Below, in pieces: positions 34,553-46,260 of a stretch of 64,000 nt of DNA. Below the pieces are notes generated by a model, which searched no databases, was not told where the DNA came from, and worked only from the letters and a program-made list of their open reading frames with translations. Both the position numbers and the translations under genes were made by a program. The stretch's first letter is position 1; the number at the start of each line of letters is the position of its first letter. Source of the stretch: Pseudorasbora parva (taxonomy: Eukaryota > Chordata > Actinopteri > Cypriniformes > Gobionidae); NCBI RefSeq assembly GCF_024679245.1, contig NC_090176.1:21874793-21938792 (forward strand), read 5' to 3'.

Positions 34553-35282
34553 AGCCCTATTCGGACGGGATTAGATTAACATGGGGACGTGGGGGTAAAG
34601 TCATTTTACCTCAGGACGTCTGTAATATTAATGGCCAATTCGCACGGGATAAGACATCTCAGTAAAACTAGCAGAAGTGGGAGGAGTAACTCGCTTTAAG
34701 CACCTCCTTGACGTCATGTGCGTATGACGTTACCGTTATCACGTGAGCAAACACACAACCTGAGCGCCAGTCTGAACTCCGTCTCCAATATATATATGTG
34801 TTTTAATAAACAGTTAGGTCCAGTCTAACGATTCTGATTGGATTATGTTGGTAATAGACACTTTCCTAGAGCTAAAATGTGTTGTGCCTCTAAGTGCTTT
34901 TGATCTTCTTTTTGCTTTAAATGATATGCGGAAAATACTGGACATTTTCCACAGATTTGCCCCACCACCTAAAACGCAACCGAATGCTTCAAGCGCCTCC
35001 AAGGTCGCCAAAAGTGCTCTTTTTTTAACTTTTAAACAGGCAATGACGGAATTTTACCATACATTTTTACAGCAGGTCTATTTGAACGGGATTAGTATTA
35101 CCTGAGGTAATTTTTCCGGACCTTTTTACAGAAGGTAAAAGTCTCGGTAATCTTTACTGACATTGTCCGTAATGATTACCGAGATGGCACATTCGGACGG
35201 GACTAAAATCACCGAGAACCTCTGGTTATAATTACTTTACCCCCACGTCCCCATGTTAAACTAATCCAGTCCGAATAGGGCT
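34553..35282. mobile_element. TTA-flanked MITE with about 50-bp inverted ends, Harbinger-like
   Basis: Starts AGCCCTATTCGGACGGGATT and ends CCAGTCCGAATAGGGCT. The arms continue inward with ACATGGGGACGTGGGGGTAA and its complement. TTA flanks both sides (34550-34552 and 35283-35285), fitting the TWA target of PIF/Harbinger. Open frames near 34814-35105 show no identifiable transposase motif. Confidence 0.8.
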
Positions 35283-35528
35283 TTAGTGACTCACTTATTA
35301 AGACGGTCACCTGCTGCCACCTACTGGAGGTTTAGTTTCATGTTTACACAAACTTTCCAACATGTCTTTTTGTCACTTGTAATGAAGCTTGCTTATTACT
35401 GATATTATTAATATCATGGAATGGTAATTATTGACTTTAGCCTGGATTGATGGCTCTCAAAATCACAATATATATCGTTGGGGGAAAAATATTGCAATGT
35501 AATTTTTTTCCAATATCGTGCAGCCCTA

Positions 35529-35986
35529 ATTGATGAGTTCTTCATTATTGGCATACTCAGGGCCAAACAATAATTTGTTTTATAGCCTAAAGAATTTAAT
35601 TAATTAATTAATTAATTATTTTGACAAATAATTATTTGCGTTTATTATTATTATTATTATTGTGTTGTACATTTTTACCACTTTTATTTTAAAAGTATTA
35701 TTATTATAATAATAATTATTATTGTTGTTAATGTGTGAGTTTATACATGTGTGTAAAAATTGTTTATTCCAGCTTATTGTTTGTTTATTTATACACTAAT
35801 CATTTATTTTAAGCCGTTTAATTGTTATTATTATTTATTGTTTGTTGTTGTGTTGTTGTGATTATTAATGATAATTACAATAATAACAATATGATTTATT
35901 TTTAAAAATAATATATGTGGACAGAATACACCATTTTTACGATGTACTTTACAATAATGTGAGAGTCATAGTGACATGCAGCTACA
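35529..35986. repeat. A+T-rich intron with TTAA, ATT and AAT runs
   Basis: TAATTAATTAATTAATTAAT near 35598 and TTATTATTATTATTATTATTG near 35642 are simple repeats, followed by more AT-rich sequence. No gene content. Confidence 0.7.
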
Positions 35987-36452
35987 AGGGTGTTTTCACA
36001 CATGAAGGTTTGTTTCAGAACCTGGTGCGTTTTCTTTCTTGGTTCGGTTCATTTAGGCATATGTGAACACTGCAACCGCGCTGGGATCTGCACCAAAACA
36101 GTCTCTCCGATACTGAACGAGGTCTCGGCCCGATTGCAAACAAACTCGGGGGCGGTTCGCTAGAGATGTGAAAGCAATATTCGACCTAATGGACCAAATG
36201 ATATAATAATTCATATCGGAAAATGTGCTATATAAATAGCAGCCGTGTCTGATTCTTTAAGTGAACGTATTAGTTATCACAGTTGAAAACCTAGTTGTAA
36301 TTGCGCTTCTCTGTGCGAGACTGCTGTCCCGATTTCTGCTTTAGCTGCATTATAATATGCGTATAGTGTTTGTGTGTGTCTTGTACAGTTAAAGCAGGGC
36401 ATCCGCGGGGTCTTGAAAAGTCTTAAAAGGTGATAAATCAATTTTGGGAAAT

Positions 36453-37020
36453 TGAATAATGCGTTCGATTTATATAGCGCTTTTCTAGGCACTCAAAGCG
36501 CTTTACATGAGGGGGGAATCTCCTCAACAACCACCAATGTGCAGCATCCACCTGGATGATGCGACGGCAGCCATTTTGCGCCAGAACGCTCACCACACAC
36601 CAGCTGAGTGGTGGAGAGGAGACCGAGTGATGAAGCCAATCAGGTTATGGGGATTATTAGGAGGCCATGATGGACAGAGGCCAGTGGGCAAATTTGGCCA
36701 GGATGCCGGGGTTACACCCCTACTCTTTTTCCGAAAGACATCCTGGGATTTTTAATGACCACAGAGAGTCAGGACCTCGGTTTAACGTCTCATCCGAAGG
36801 ACGGTGCTCTTTTGTCAGTACAGTGTCCCCATCACTATACTGGGGTGTTAGGACCCACACAGACCACAGGGTGAGCACCCCCTGCTGGCCTCACTAACAC
36901 CTCTACCAGCAGCTACCTGGTTTCCCCAATTGGTCTCCCATCCAGGTACTGACCAGGCTCAGCCCTGCTTAGCTTCAGTGGGAAACCAGTCTTGGGCTAC
37001 AGGGTGATATGGCTGCTGGT
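36453..37020 (-). mobile_element. SINE3-type SINE derived from 5S rRNA
   Basis: The antisense strand at about 36930-37019 matches 5S rRNA: GAAGCTAAGCAGGGCTGAGC, CTGGTCAGTACCTGGATGGG and AGACC, including the internal A box, IE and C box promoter order. The body follows (AGACGTTAAACCGAGGTCCT, ATCCCAGGATGTCTTTCGG) and the tail GCGCTTTGAGTGCCTAGAAA, GCGCTATATAAATCGAACGC. This is the layout of zebrafish SINE3, transcribed by RNA polymerase III from a 5S-type promoter. It is near full length, about 570 bp. Confidence 0.9.
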
Positions 37021-37215
37021 AATTTAAGACCCTTATAAAGTATTAAAAAGTCTTATCACGGCTTTTTAAAGTCTTAAATTTTGAAAGAATTTTGTTCAAG
37101 CTTTGTCAAAAGAGTTTGACTCCAAAAAGTATTTATGAATATATTTTTTTTCATCCCCATAAGTATTAAAAAACAATAGTGTGCTCAGTCTGAGATCGGC
37201 TCGGAGCGCGCACAC

Positions 37216-37693
37216 CAGGGATGGAAATTAGCACCGCCACCTGCCCAAATGCGGCTGATTTTGATTTGTGGCGGGTAAACTCGCTTCACCTACCGAGCTG
37301 TTTCACCTCTTTGTAAACTTTGTTCAATGAATGCGAGTGCTGCCGTATGTGCGCATATGACCAGTCGTTTTCTCCGTCATCACTCGCGTGAAGACACGCT
37401 GTGAGACTCGCGCATCATCCGAGAGCGCGCGCTCGTCTCACAGCGCGCAAATATTGAGTTCTCTTTCAAGTCTTGCACTTAAACGGACAAACTCACACAA
37501 GAAGTATGTCAACATGTCCATCTTGATGAGTATCCTAGCAGACATTGTCTGAATATGCCTTTAGTGAACTGTATAGTATGCACAGTCGAGAAAGACGAGC
37601 ATATCCCTGCCTCAGCTCTTAAAGGCGCAGTAGCCTTTACTGCTGCCTGAGTGTTGTCCTTATATTTTGTTTAAAAGTTAATTTCCATCCCTG
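37216..37693. mobile_element. Deletion derivative of the CAGGGATGGAAAT hAT, reversed
   Basis: Starts CAGGGATGGAAATTAGC and ends TTAATTTCCATCCCTG. The body (GGCGGGTAAACTCGCTTCAC; the complement of CATGTTGGCATACTT-type sequence) is the reverse of 12380-12904. It lacks the zinc-finger region of the 11545 copy. No clean target duplication is visible. Confidence 0.75.
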
Positions 37694-38997
37694 CTGCGCA
37701 ACCGTCTACGGGTGACGTCATGTATTTTGCGAAATGCGCAGTTAGGGAATGTGTCGCCCTCCTTATGTTGCGAAACAGATATGCTATATAAACGATACAA
37801 AATTGGCCTACGTTAGAGATTTAAAGTCTACATTCGACTACAACTGTTTATTAAGTTAAAGGTTTGTTGCCGATTAGAACTTGAAGTGCGATGGGGTCTT
37901 AAAATATTTTGAGAAGGTCTTTAAAAAGTCTTAAAAAGGTATTGAAATTAACTTCAGGATTCCTGCATATACCCTGTAAAGCTACACTATGAAACTTTTC
38001 CGTCTGCTAGAGGGCACCTATTCAAAACAACGGTGTAGCTTGATGACGCCAAGTTTGAGCACAGAATCTTGGGTCTTCACCTCACAGCGGGTGGAAAAGA
38101 ATCGGGATAGGACTCGGGCAGAAATCATGTTCGTGGATATGATTATTAACGCTACTGTAGTATGAAGCAGAGCAGGACCGAGTATTGAAGGAGCAGAGCA
38201 AGGGCGCTGGAGCGGTTGTTTAGCAACAAGACTTTTATTATGATGGGGGACAGCCATTTCAGCTTTTCTGGTCATGAGTATGAGGTAACACAGCTCTGTT
38301 TATCATATCAGAGACATTTAAGTGTGTTTAAATAATGTTATGTCGTTACTCTGTGCGTTCGCTCAGAGGCTGCTGTGACATTTGTTGCACAATCTGAGAG
38401 TAAAGCGTTTCTGCCAAATAAAACCAGAAACCGAGGGTAACACAGATATGACGCAATTGACAGCCGACTCCCTCACACGTCCCGGCTCATTGGTTAAAAT
38501 AGCAATTTTTCTCACAATTTACAAATAGTTGGAAACAATTGGGATATTGTAAGAACTCAACTGAACAAAGTATATAACACTGGGCTGGTGGTTTTGGGAT
38601 ATTTAACTGCAAAAATCCTACATAGTGCAACTTTAACGTCTAAACAGCACTGGGAAACCTAGAGAGAACACGTTGAGAGAACATGTGAATTTGCTGCAGT
38701 ATTAATACGAATGTGCGATATAATTTAAAAGCGGGAGTGATGGCTGCATTCGTATAGTGTTTTATCCACAATAAGCCCATGGAGCGAACTTGTCAATCAT
38801 CTTGATGGATGACGCAGAGGAAACTGACCAATAAGAGGACAGTTGTACTCAAATGTGACTTGCGTAAACACATTTGGATTTGTTTTGAAAGGTTGCCTTG
38901 TAAAACCAAACCAAACCAAGAAGAAAATGCAACATTATAACAAATTAAGTCCCTGTTTTGGAGCAAAACAAACGTTCTATAGGTGTGAAAACACCCT

Positions 38998-40946
38998 AAA
39001 TCATACAACTTTATATGCGTAACTGCTTGCTAAACAATTGTCAGTCGATATCAGCATTAAAAGTCATTGATCAGTTCATGTCAAAGCGAGTTATTACGAG
39101 TAAATTACGTTCCTTTCACCATTTAATTCCTAGCAGCAGCGAACACGGTTTTACACATTATTTATGTTGACAAACGTGGCATACTGGTCTAGATCATTTT
39201 TATATGGGATGTCATGAACAAAAGACTTTAGTAGAGTGCATAACTTCGTTTGCATGTATTAGGCCTGAGGCGGTACCACTTAGACACTGACAGTGTATGT
39301 GTGTACGAGTGGGTAGCCATGGTATTAGTACGCTGGGTAAAATCTCCGACATTTGGAGGGATTAGAACGTCTGTGTGCTTCATCTGGAGTAATTAAACAC
39401 TCCATAGTACCATAAATCAGCCCTCTTCAGGGCTAGTGAGATTGTGTGTGTGTAAAAGATAAAATGTAAGATGAGAGCCCTGTTTCGTCACTCTCTTCCT
39501 TCTCTTTGTTGGGTTTAGATGGAGATTGTTCTTTTAAACTGATTACAGTGAGGCCTCCTTAAAATCTCACTTAATGCTAATTAAATAGGCTAATCAAGAT
39601 TAATTAACAGCCATTCTTGCTTCTCAGCAGTGCTGCTGTCTGCTCGCTACAGAAGCCGAGACGTGAAAAGCTGATTTGATTACCGTACTTTCCCTCATCC
39701 AATCGCCATTAACCCCCAGCAGGCTCACTGCCCCATTGGTCGGGCCGCTTGCTAAGGCTGATGAATATTCAGCAGGAGCTGATGGATGAAAATAATGGTG
39801 TTGGAGCTGGCAGGGGCGACGGCATCTGAAACCCAGGCCCAGCAGGAACTAACACTGCACAGCCGGCCTGGACCAGAGAGGCCGTCTCGTCTTGTTCAGT
39901 CAATTTAGCCGTGATCTTCCTCCCACAAGCCTTTGGGCCGCCACCCGTCATACTGCGGAGTTCACCCCGGCCGTAAATTCAAAGATTCCTAAAAAGCAAT
40001 CGGCTGTGAAGCATTGAGGGTGAAAAACGCTGTTGAAGAGATCCTGACCCCCTGTGTGGTCCGTAGGTTTTAATTTATGGTCGTTTAGAGCGGTTGTGGA
40101 TGGGTATTGACTCTGCTCCCTGTGCTCTTTTTCCCCATGTTTTTGTTTTTGTTCCGAGGCTTTAATTTATCATCAGCTCAAGCGTTACCGACGTGAGTGA
40201 TTTGGGAGGGACTCGTGAGCACGACTTTACTCTGGGCTTGAACTCTGATAATGGAGCCGGTATGATATGGTCACGGTCTAGCAGTGAGGGGAATGGAAGA
40301 GAACCCCTCACATTCTTCCTCTCTCTTTTTCTGGGGCTGAGACTTGAGGAAATGGAGCCATCTTAAGTGAAGTGTTGTGTCAGTAATAGTGTGTTGTGAA
40401 ATCTTTTTGTGATTGCTGACAGGAGTCAGGTTGTTGTAATGTGCGCAAATGTGTAGAATGATGCATCAATGAAAACCAGATGAATGCTGTAACTGGATTG
40501 CTAGAGTTTGGATGGCCTAGCAGACAGCACATGTTCCTCTGTGGCAAAATCCTTATTTGAATCCTCATTTTTCACCATCTGTTTCCCATCATGTTTGGTG
40601 ACATTTAACCAGCTGTACCTGAATGGTGCAATACACTTTGTTAAAATACATATTTTGCAGAGGTATTTATTTAAGTCTTGATATAATGGAAGTAGCTACA
40701 GATTTTATTCCATGTTGTGACTTAGATGTGAGTGAAGAATACTGTCAAAAAATAAAATAATACGCCGATGACTTGTTTCTACACCAAAAAGTGTACAATT
40801 TTATCTATAGGGGTACAACAGCTTGCCACTGGGGCAGTGCCCTTAAAATGACATCATCTTGTAAATGTCTTACTCCTATAAGTATTAGTACCTTCAGTAA
40901 TAAAAATTATTAGTTGTAATATTAGTACCTTTAGAATACAAATACG
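38998..40946. other. Intron sequence, apparently unique; candidate regulatory block 39500-39960
   Basis: No transposon ends. The 39.5-39.96 kb part is GC-richer and contains TGCTAATTAAAT, GATTAATTAAC and CCCCATTGGTC, homeodomain-like and inverted CCAAT-like motifs in a compact block. That is only suggestive of an enhancer. Confidence 0.35.
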
Positions 40947-42016
40947 TACAGTGGTGGTTGAAATTGTTGGCACGCCTGGTAAATATGATCAAAAATGGCT
41001 GTACAAATAAATCTGCATTGTTTATCCTTTTGATCTTTTATAAAAAAAATCTCAAAATTCTAATCTTTCATTGAAGTAAAATAATTGAAAATGGGGGTAA
41101 ATCACATTATGAAATAAGTGTTTTTCTCCAAAACACATTGGACACAATTATTGGCCCCTAGATTTTTTTTATGAGTAAAATATCTCTGAAGTATATTCCC
41201 ATTAATATTTACATTTTTAACACACCAGGGTGATAAGGAACATAAAATTGTCCAGCTATGACGTCTTGTCCCACAGGAGGATAAATATGAGGAATCACAA
41301 AGGCCAAATTCCCTTAATTATCATCATCACAATGAGGAAAAGCACAGAATATAGTTCTGATGTGCAGCAAAAGGTTGTTAATGTTCACAGAAAAAGAAAG
41401 TGACTATAGGAAAATAGCTAAAGCATTGAAAATCCCCATTTCCACTATCAGGGCAGTAATTAAAAAGTTCTAGTCAACTTAAGATGTTACGAATCTGCCT
41501 GAAAGAGGATTTGTATGTGTATACCGTCCTAATGCACGGCGAGGAGGAACGTTTGAGTGCACAAAGACTCTCCAAGGATCACAGATGAAGAATCGCAGAG
41601 ATTAGTTGAGTCTTGGGGTCGGAAAGCCTTCAAAAAATCAAACAACCCCTACATTACCACATGTTGTTTGGGAGGGATGTAAGAAAATTCCTCCTCGCTC
41701 ATCCAGAACAAACTCCAGCATATTCAGTAGTCAGACATGACTGGAAATTCAAAAGGGACCTGGTTCTGTGGTCAAATTAATCTATTAAACGAGCTTTTTG
41801 GCAGCAAATCTACCAGATGGGTTTGGTGCAAACTGGGATAAAAAGTACCCCATGCCCACAGCTAAAAATACAGCTGGATCTTTAATGTTAAGGGCTTATT
41901 TTTTTGCTGGAGGTCCTGGACATCTTGTTTCAGATTCATGGTATCATGGATTCTAGCTAATACCAATAGATAAAAATTTTTTTACCTGATGGCCTCTGCT
42001 AGAAATCTTATAATGG

Positions 42017-42650
42017 TAGGGCTGTAGCGATACACTAATCTTACGATACGTTACGGTACACGATATTCAGCTCACAGTACAATATATCACAAAATTCAGC
42101 AAACGATACAATTCGATACTATTCGATTTAATTCGATACAGATTTATCTATGCATTAAATATTGAAGAACATAAAAAATGACAATGAATAGGCTATGTAA
42201 TGTGGTGCATATAATAAGCAAAATGCTCCTCTCTAGAATATTATTTTTCTAGCTGACTAACGAGTTTATGGACTGGATATGTTTTTTTCTGAGGTATGTT
42301 GTGACGTTGTTTACAAGCCGTTTTACTTATCCTACGTCTTTCTGCCGGTTGAAACACTGATTGAGCTATTCTTTGTGACATGTTACTGATTTCGGTAAGT
42401 TGTCCTGTATCTTTTAACATGCTTTCAGATGCTCATTCATGTTTTTTTTGGTGCTGCAACTGTTATTAAGGCGGAAGAGAAGATCCGTTCAAGTGCGTTC
42501 TGTGCTGCCGGTTCTTTTGAGCTGAGATGCGGCAGAGCGATATGTTATTTATATTTTTGAACTTCGATTCTTGGGATTTAAAAATCGATATTGTTTTGAA
42601 AAAGTGAGAATTAATTAAAATCGAGAAATCTATATGTTTACCCAGCCCTA
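42017..42650. mobile_element. hAT-like insert in the Tc1 element
   Basis: Starts TAGGGCTGTAGCGATACAC and ends TTTACCCAGCCCTA. Only about 8 bp of the ends match, and no clear 8-bp duplication is present, so it could be two overlapping elements. Tc1 sequence resumes immediately after (GGCTATGGTTGGATC). Confidence 0.5.
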
Positions 42651-42745
42651 GGCTATGGTTGGATCTTCCATCAGGACAATGATCTAAAACAAACATTAAC
42701 ACACAACTGAAGAGAAGAAGAACCAACATGGATCTAGGAATCTAA

Positions 42746-43322
42746 AGCCCCTTTCACACTGCGATTCCGGCAAATAAACGGATAATGCGACCCGGCATTT
42801 GTTCCCGGGACGCTAGATTTGGTCCATTCTCACTGCCAGCGAAATACCGTAATATGTGCGCTTTCACACACAACGCTTAACGGTCCCGGGTCGAGTTGAC
42901 ATGTGACATCCTGATGTGACGTATAATGGCGAGCGATATCAGCTTCAGCGCGGATAGTAAGGAGGTCCGTGGTCTCGACTTGTGTCCAGTTTGCACACAT
43001 TTCTGCTTGTTTAATTTTAGTTTCTTTTGTATACGAACACTAACTGCTTTTAAAACACCGACTAGCTCTTCTAGCACTGCAGGATTGTATTATTGAAAAA
43101 ATAAGCTCTAGGAGTCGCACGATAACTACGTACACGTTGCGGCATTAGTTTCGGCTTTTGTTCACACAGCGCTCGTCCCGGGTCGAATACCGCAATATTA
43201 CTAGGTCCCCGACCCGGGTCGAATTCGGTAATCAATGCCGGGACGTGGTTGCTTTCACACAGAAGGCGACCCGGCAATGTTCCGGGAATATTGGGGGTCC
43301 GACGTGCAGTGTGAAAGGGGCT
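42746..43322. mobile_element. TWA-flanked MITE (AGCCCCTTTCACACTGC ends), Harbinger-like
   Basis: Inverted ends AGCCCCTTTCACACTGC and GCAGTGTGAAAGGGGCT, flanked by TAA (42743-42745 and 43323-43325). Repeated CCCGG, CGACCCGGG and TTCACACA motifs fill both arms. A fragment of the same family is at 17742. Confidence 0.85.
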
Positions 43323-43673
43323 TAAAGGATCTGGAGCGATTCTGTATGGAGGAATAGTCTCTGATCTCTTGTGAGGTGTTCTCCAAACTCATCAGGCATT
43401 TTAGGAGGAGGACAAGACTTATCTTTGGAAAAGGAGGTTGTAAAAAGTATTTAATAAAAGGGTGCCAATAATTGTGGCCAACAGGTATTGGTGAAAAGCA
43501 TTTATTTCATAATGTGATTTACCCCCCATTTTCAATTATTTTACTTCAATGAAAGGTTCGAATTTAGTGATTAAAAAAAAGAGATCAAAAAGATAAACAA
43601 TGCAGATTTATTTTTTTAAAGTCATATTTGATCATATTTACCAGCGATGCCAACAATTTTGAGCACCACTGTA

Positions 43674-45557
43674 CCTTAAGAGGAATTATGAACCTTTTTA
43701 TGGTAAAAAGGTACAAATATGTCAATTTAGGGGGACTGCCCCAAGTGACGAGCTGTTGTATCCCTAAAGGTTAAATTGTTACACTTTTTGTTCCTGTGTA
43801 TATCTATCAGTTGTTGATTGGTTGAAGGCAGATCTGAATGCAAGCTTGCAGTCAGAATGAAAGGCCAGGGTTTAAGCAGATGAAATGATTGGAGAAATCC
43901 GCCATATGTCACCAGAGAGAAGTCTGTCATTTCACGGGAAAGATTCAGCTATACAATTTTGATAAAAAAAACGAATCATTAAAATAAATTTGCTCAAAAT
44001 GATTTGCTTATACCAAAACAGGGATGATAATAGATGAGCGCCAGCCACACTATTATAGATTTTATGGTACGTCAAACTAAAGGTACACAGCGCATCCATT
44101 GTGGTAAAATTGAAATGGTCCAGATCGCTTGATGGAGAGCAAAATTCTCAAGCGCTCAGTGTTTTCAGCGAGGGAAAATATATCTAGGCTTAACTTATAC
44201 TTAGCTTCTAACACACACACACAGGCGAGTAAAATCTAAAAATGTATTAGCTAAAGGCAAATAGTAGACATTATTTAGTCATCCAGAGTGAAGACTTATG
44301 TGGATGAATCATCCACAATAAGATCATTAAGATGCATTTAGACGTTTTAATTTAATGCTGACTTTAAGTGAATGTAAACACATGGAAAAAACAGAATATG
44401 TGCAGTTGAATATACCAGCCAGTTTATTATGTTTGAAATATTAATCCAACAATATTGATAAGAAAAAGAGAAGACCACTTGCTGCTTTACTTTATTTATT
44501 TGTACTTTATTACAAAATTGCCAGCCACCGTCTGCATTTTTGATAATGTTCACAAAAGTTTCATGGCCTCCAGAATATTTTGTTATAAGAGAATTTAGGC
44601 CCCAATTGAACATTTTCTAAAGACTGATCACATCTACATTTTTTTTAGTTGGCCAAATGTAATTTCTGGGAATTAAATTGCATCAATTTGAACAATAATA
44701 AATAATTTCACAAATCCGGTTTATAAACCACATTTTTCAGGTTGTTCCAGCTAATGTGTATTAGCTTCAGGTGATGGATGAGGCATAACCAAAAATTCAA
44801 TTGGCTTTTAACTGAAAGGTGTGACTTCCTTTCCTACAGCCACAATATTATGCAGTACAGTAATTTCCATTCACAAGTGTATGTGTATGTCTCCTTCTCT
44901 TTTAACTTTTATTAAGATTTAAATGAAATGTGATCAATTATAAGATCATACATGTCTAATGTTTGACGGAATTAATTGCTAATTAAATCCCGCAAAGCTC
45001 ACTGCCTGTTAACAGCAGGAAAGTGATTCTCAGAGTTCAAGCCGTTGATAAGTGCCTCGCGTCTGGCGGATGACTGTGTGGGACATTTGGTGTAGTGGAT
45101 CTGGACTGGACTAAATACTCCAGGGCTCTGCTGTAAGCAGAAGTATGAGCTGGCATGAGTTTTAGGGCTCAGGATGTGTGTGTGTGTGTGTCTGAGGTCC
45201 GCCAGCCATCCAGACAGAGAGGAGGGCTTTATTCCCATAGGCTTTTGTCTCAGTCCAAATCCTCTCTACATTGCAAACGCTCCTTCCGTCTCTCTTTGTC
45301 CACTTCAGAAGATCAGAGAAGTTTTGAAGGGCCGAGGAGAAATGCTAGAGTGTGACGACTGAAACCAAGGGATGGCGTAGTGCTCTGTTGGATTGAGGAC
45401 CTTTCTTTGAAAATGCACTTCAGTCTGCCTTTACAAAAAAGAATTTGGGTGCTGCCAATGTACAGGAATGATACCATGATAGCTTTAATTGCATGGTATT
45501 CCAAGGTATTTACAGTCCCCCTGTAGTCTCCCTTAATAATTGTATCCTTTTGATCAC
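43674..45557. other. Intron sequence, nothing recognised
   Basis: A+T-rich, with a short CA run near 44211 and a TG run at 45176-45190. No exon, RNA gene or transposon ends are supported. Confidence 0.4.
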
Positions 45558-46260
45558 AATTATTAGCCATGATTTGCTCACCCTCGAGTCTTCCTAGGTG
45601 TATATGACATTCTTCTTTCAGACAAATACAATCAGAGTTATATTAAAAAAGTCCTGCCTAATCCAAATTTTATAATTGTTCCTCTGTATTTGAAGTCCAT
45701 AAAATGTATCTGTCCGTCAAATAACGTGCTCCACATGGCTCTGGGAGGTTAATAAAGGCCTTCTGAAGGAAGTCGTTGCCTTTGTGTAAAAAAAATATCC
45801 ATGTATAAAACTTTTTTAATTAAATTTCTGGCCGATCGCCTTCCATGGAAAAGTGTTGAAAGTGCCTTGTTGGAGCTCAGGATGTGTACGTATGACGAGC
45901 ATACCTGGTAGCATAAGGCTTTAAACTGCAGAGGCACTTTCAACACTTTTCTAATACAGATCGGCCGAAATGTTACTTTATAAAGTTTTAAATATGGATA
46001 TTTTTCGCATTAATTCACTTCTAAAGGCATTTATTAACCTCCCGGAGCTGTGTGGAGCACATTATTTGTTGGACAAATGCATTTTTATGGACTTCAAAAA
46101 CAGAGCATCAATCCCTGCCATTATAAAGCTTGGATTAGCCAGCACTTTTTTAATATAACTAAACTTTTATTAGTCTGAAAGAATAATGTCATATACACCT
46201 AGGATGACTTGAGGGTGAGTAAATCATAGGCTAATTTTCATTTTTGGGTGAACTATTTCC
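45558..46260. mobile_element. Fold-back element, about 700-bp imperfect palindrome
   Basis: The left arm (ATTTGCTCACCCTCGAGTC, CCTAGGTGTATATGACATTC, GTTATATTAAAAAAGTCCTG, CTCTGGGAGGTTAATAAAGG) is matched in reverse by the right arm (CACTTTTTTAATATAAC, GTCATATACACCTAGGATGA, GGGTGAGTAAATCATAGGC). Arms are about 330 bp around a centre near 45905. The right end TTTTGGGTGAACTATTTCC resembles the common fish AGTTCACCCAAAA-type MITE terminus; the left terminus is eroded. Confidence 0.75.

Larger units (their letters stand above)
32368..35528 (+). mobile_element. Decayed hAT element, left end truncated, multiply interrupted
   Basis: The right end CCAATATCGTGCAGCCCTA at 35528 is a hAT-style terminus. 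The left portion begins with CATCGCGATGTGCGCGTGTG-type sequence without its terminus. Between them lie a broken BED-finger exon, a nested pair of hAT MITEs (32695-33969) and a TTA-flanked element (34553-35282). Treating it as one original element is inference from order and orientation. Confidence 0.45.
36395..37976. mobile_element. hAT-like element (CAGGGCATCCGCGGGG end)
   Basis: Starts CAGGGCATCCGCGGGGTCTT and ends GATTCCTGCATATACCCTG, imperfect inverted ends with AAGTCTTAAAA motifs inside both. The flank is GTTAAAGC on the left and GTAAAGC on the right, a probable 8-bp duplication with one base lost. It contains an antisense SINE and a second hAT derivative. Confidence 0.6.
36393..38632 (-). 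mobile_element. TTAA-flanked MITE, family C, interrupted by a hAT at its end
   Basis: TTAA at 36389-36392 and 38633-38636. The body 37977-38632 is the family C sequence in reverse of 12911, including CTCATACCTC-type and GAGAGTAAAGCGTTTCTGCC segments, the latter uninterrupted here where the 13 kb copy holds family D. Sequence 36395-37976 is a later hAT insertion near the TTAA. Confidence 0.7.
35987..38997. mobile_element. Outer DNA element (AGGGTGTTTTCACAC ends), four-level nest
   Basis: Starts AGGGTGTTTTCACACATGAA and ends TAGGTGTGAAAACACCCT; inward both arms have a GTTTGTTT motif. The target duplication is unclear. Removing the nested TTAA MITE leaves an element of about 770 bp. Superfamily unassigned. 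Confidence 0.65.
41334..43440 (+). pseudogene. Degenerate Tc1 transposase gene
   Basis: A start-like ATG at 41334 opens MRKSTEYSSDVQQKVVNVHR, followed by stops; STIRAVIKKF resembles a Tc1 helix-turn-helix segment. Further downstream, phrases such as GGAAAGCCTTCAA and ATCAGGACAATGATC (coding for the expected QDND-like catalytic region) lie in several frames. Multiple stops, frameshifts and two insertions make it non-functional. Confidence 0.6.
40949..43671 (+). mobile_element. Tc1-like transposon with long inverted ends and two nested inserts
   Basis: Ends CAGTGGTGGTTGAAATTG and CAATTTTGAGCACCACTG, each next to TA (40947-40948 and 43672-43673). Inverted arms extend over 200 bp (GGTAAATATGATCAAA; ATTGAAGTAAAATAATTGAA and complements), the IR/DR layout of some Tc1 elements. 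Removing inserts at 42017-42650 and 42746-43322 leaves about 1.5 kb, near full length. Confidence 0.85.

Noticed and set aside
36930..37019. 5S rRNA gene on the minus strand
   Set aside because: It matches 5S rRNA in the promoter half but diverges at the ends and continues into a SINE body and tail.
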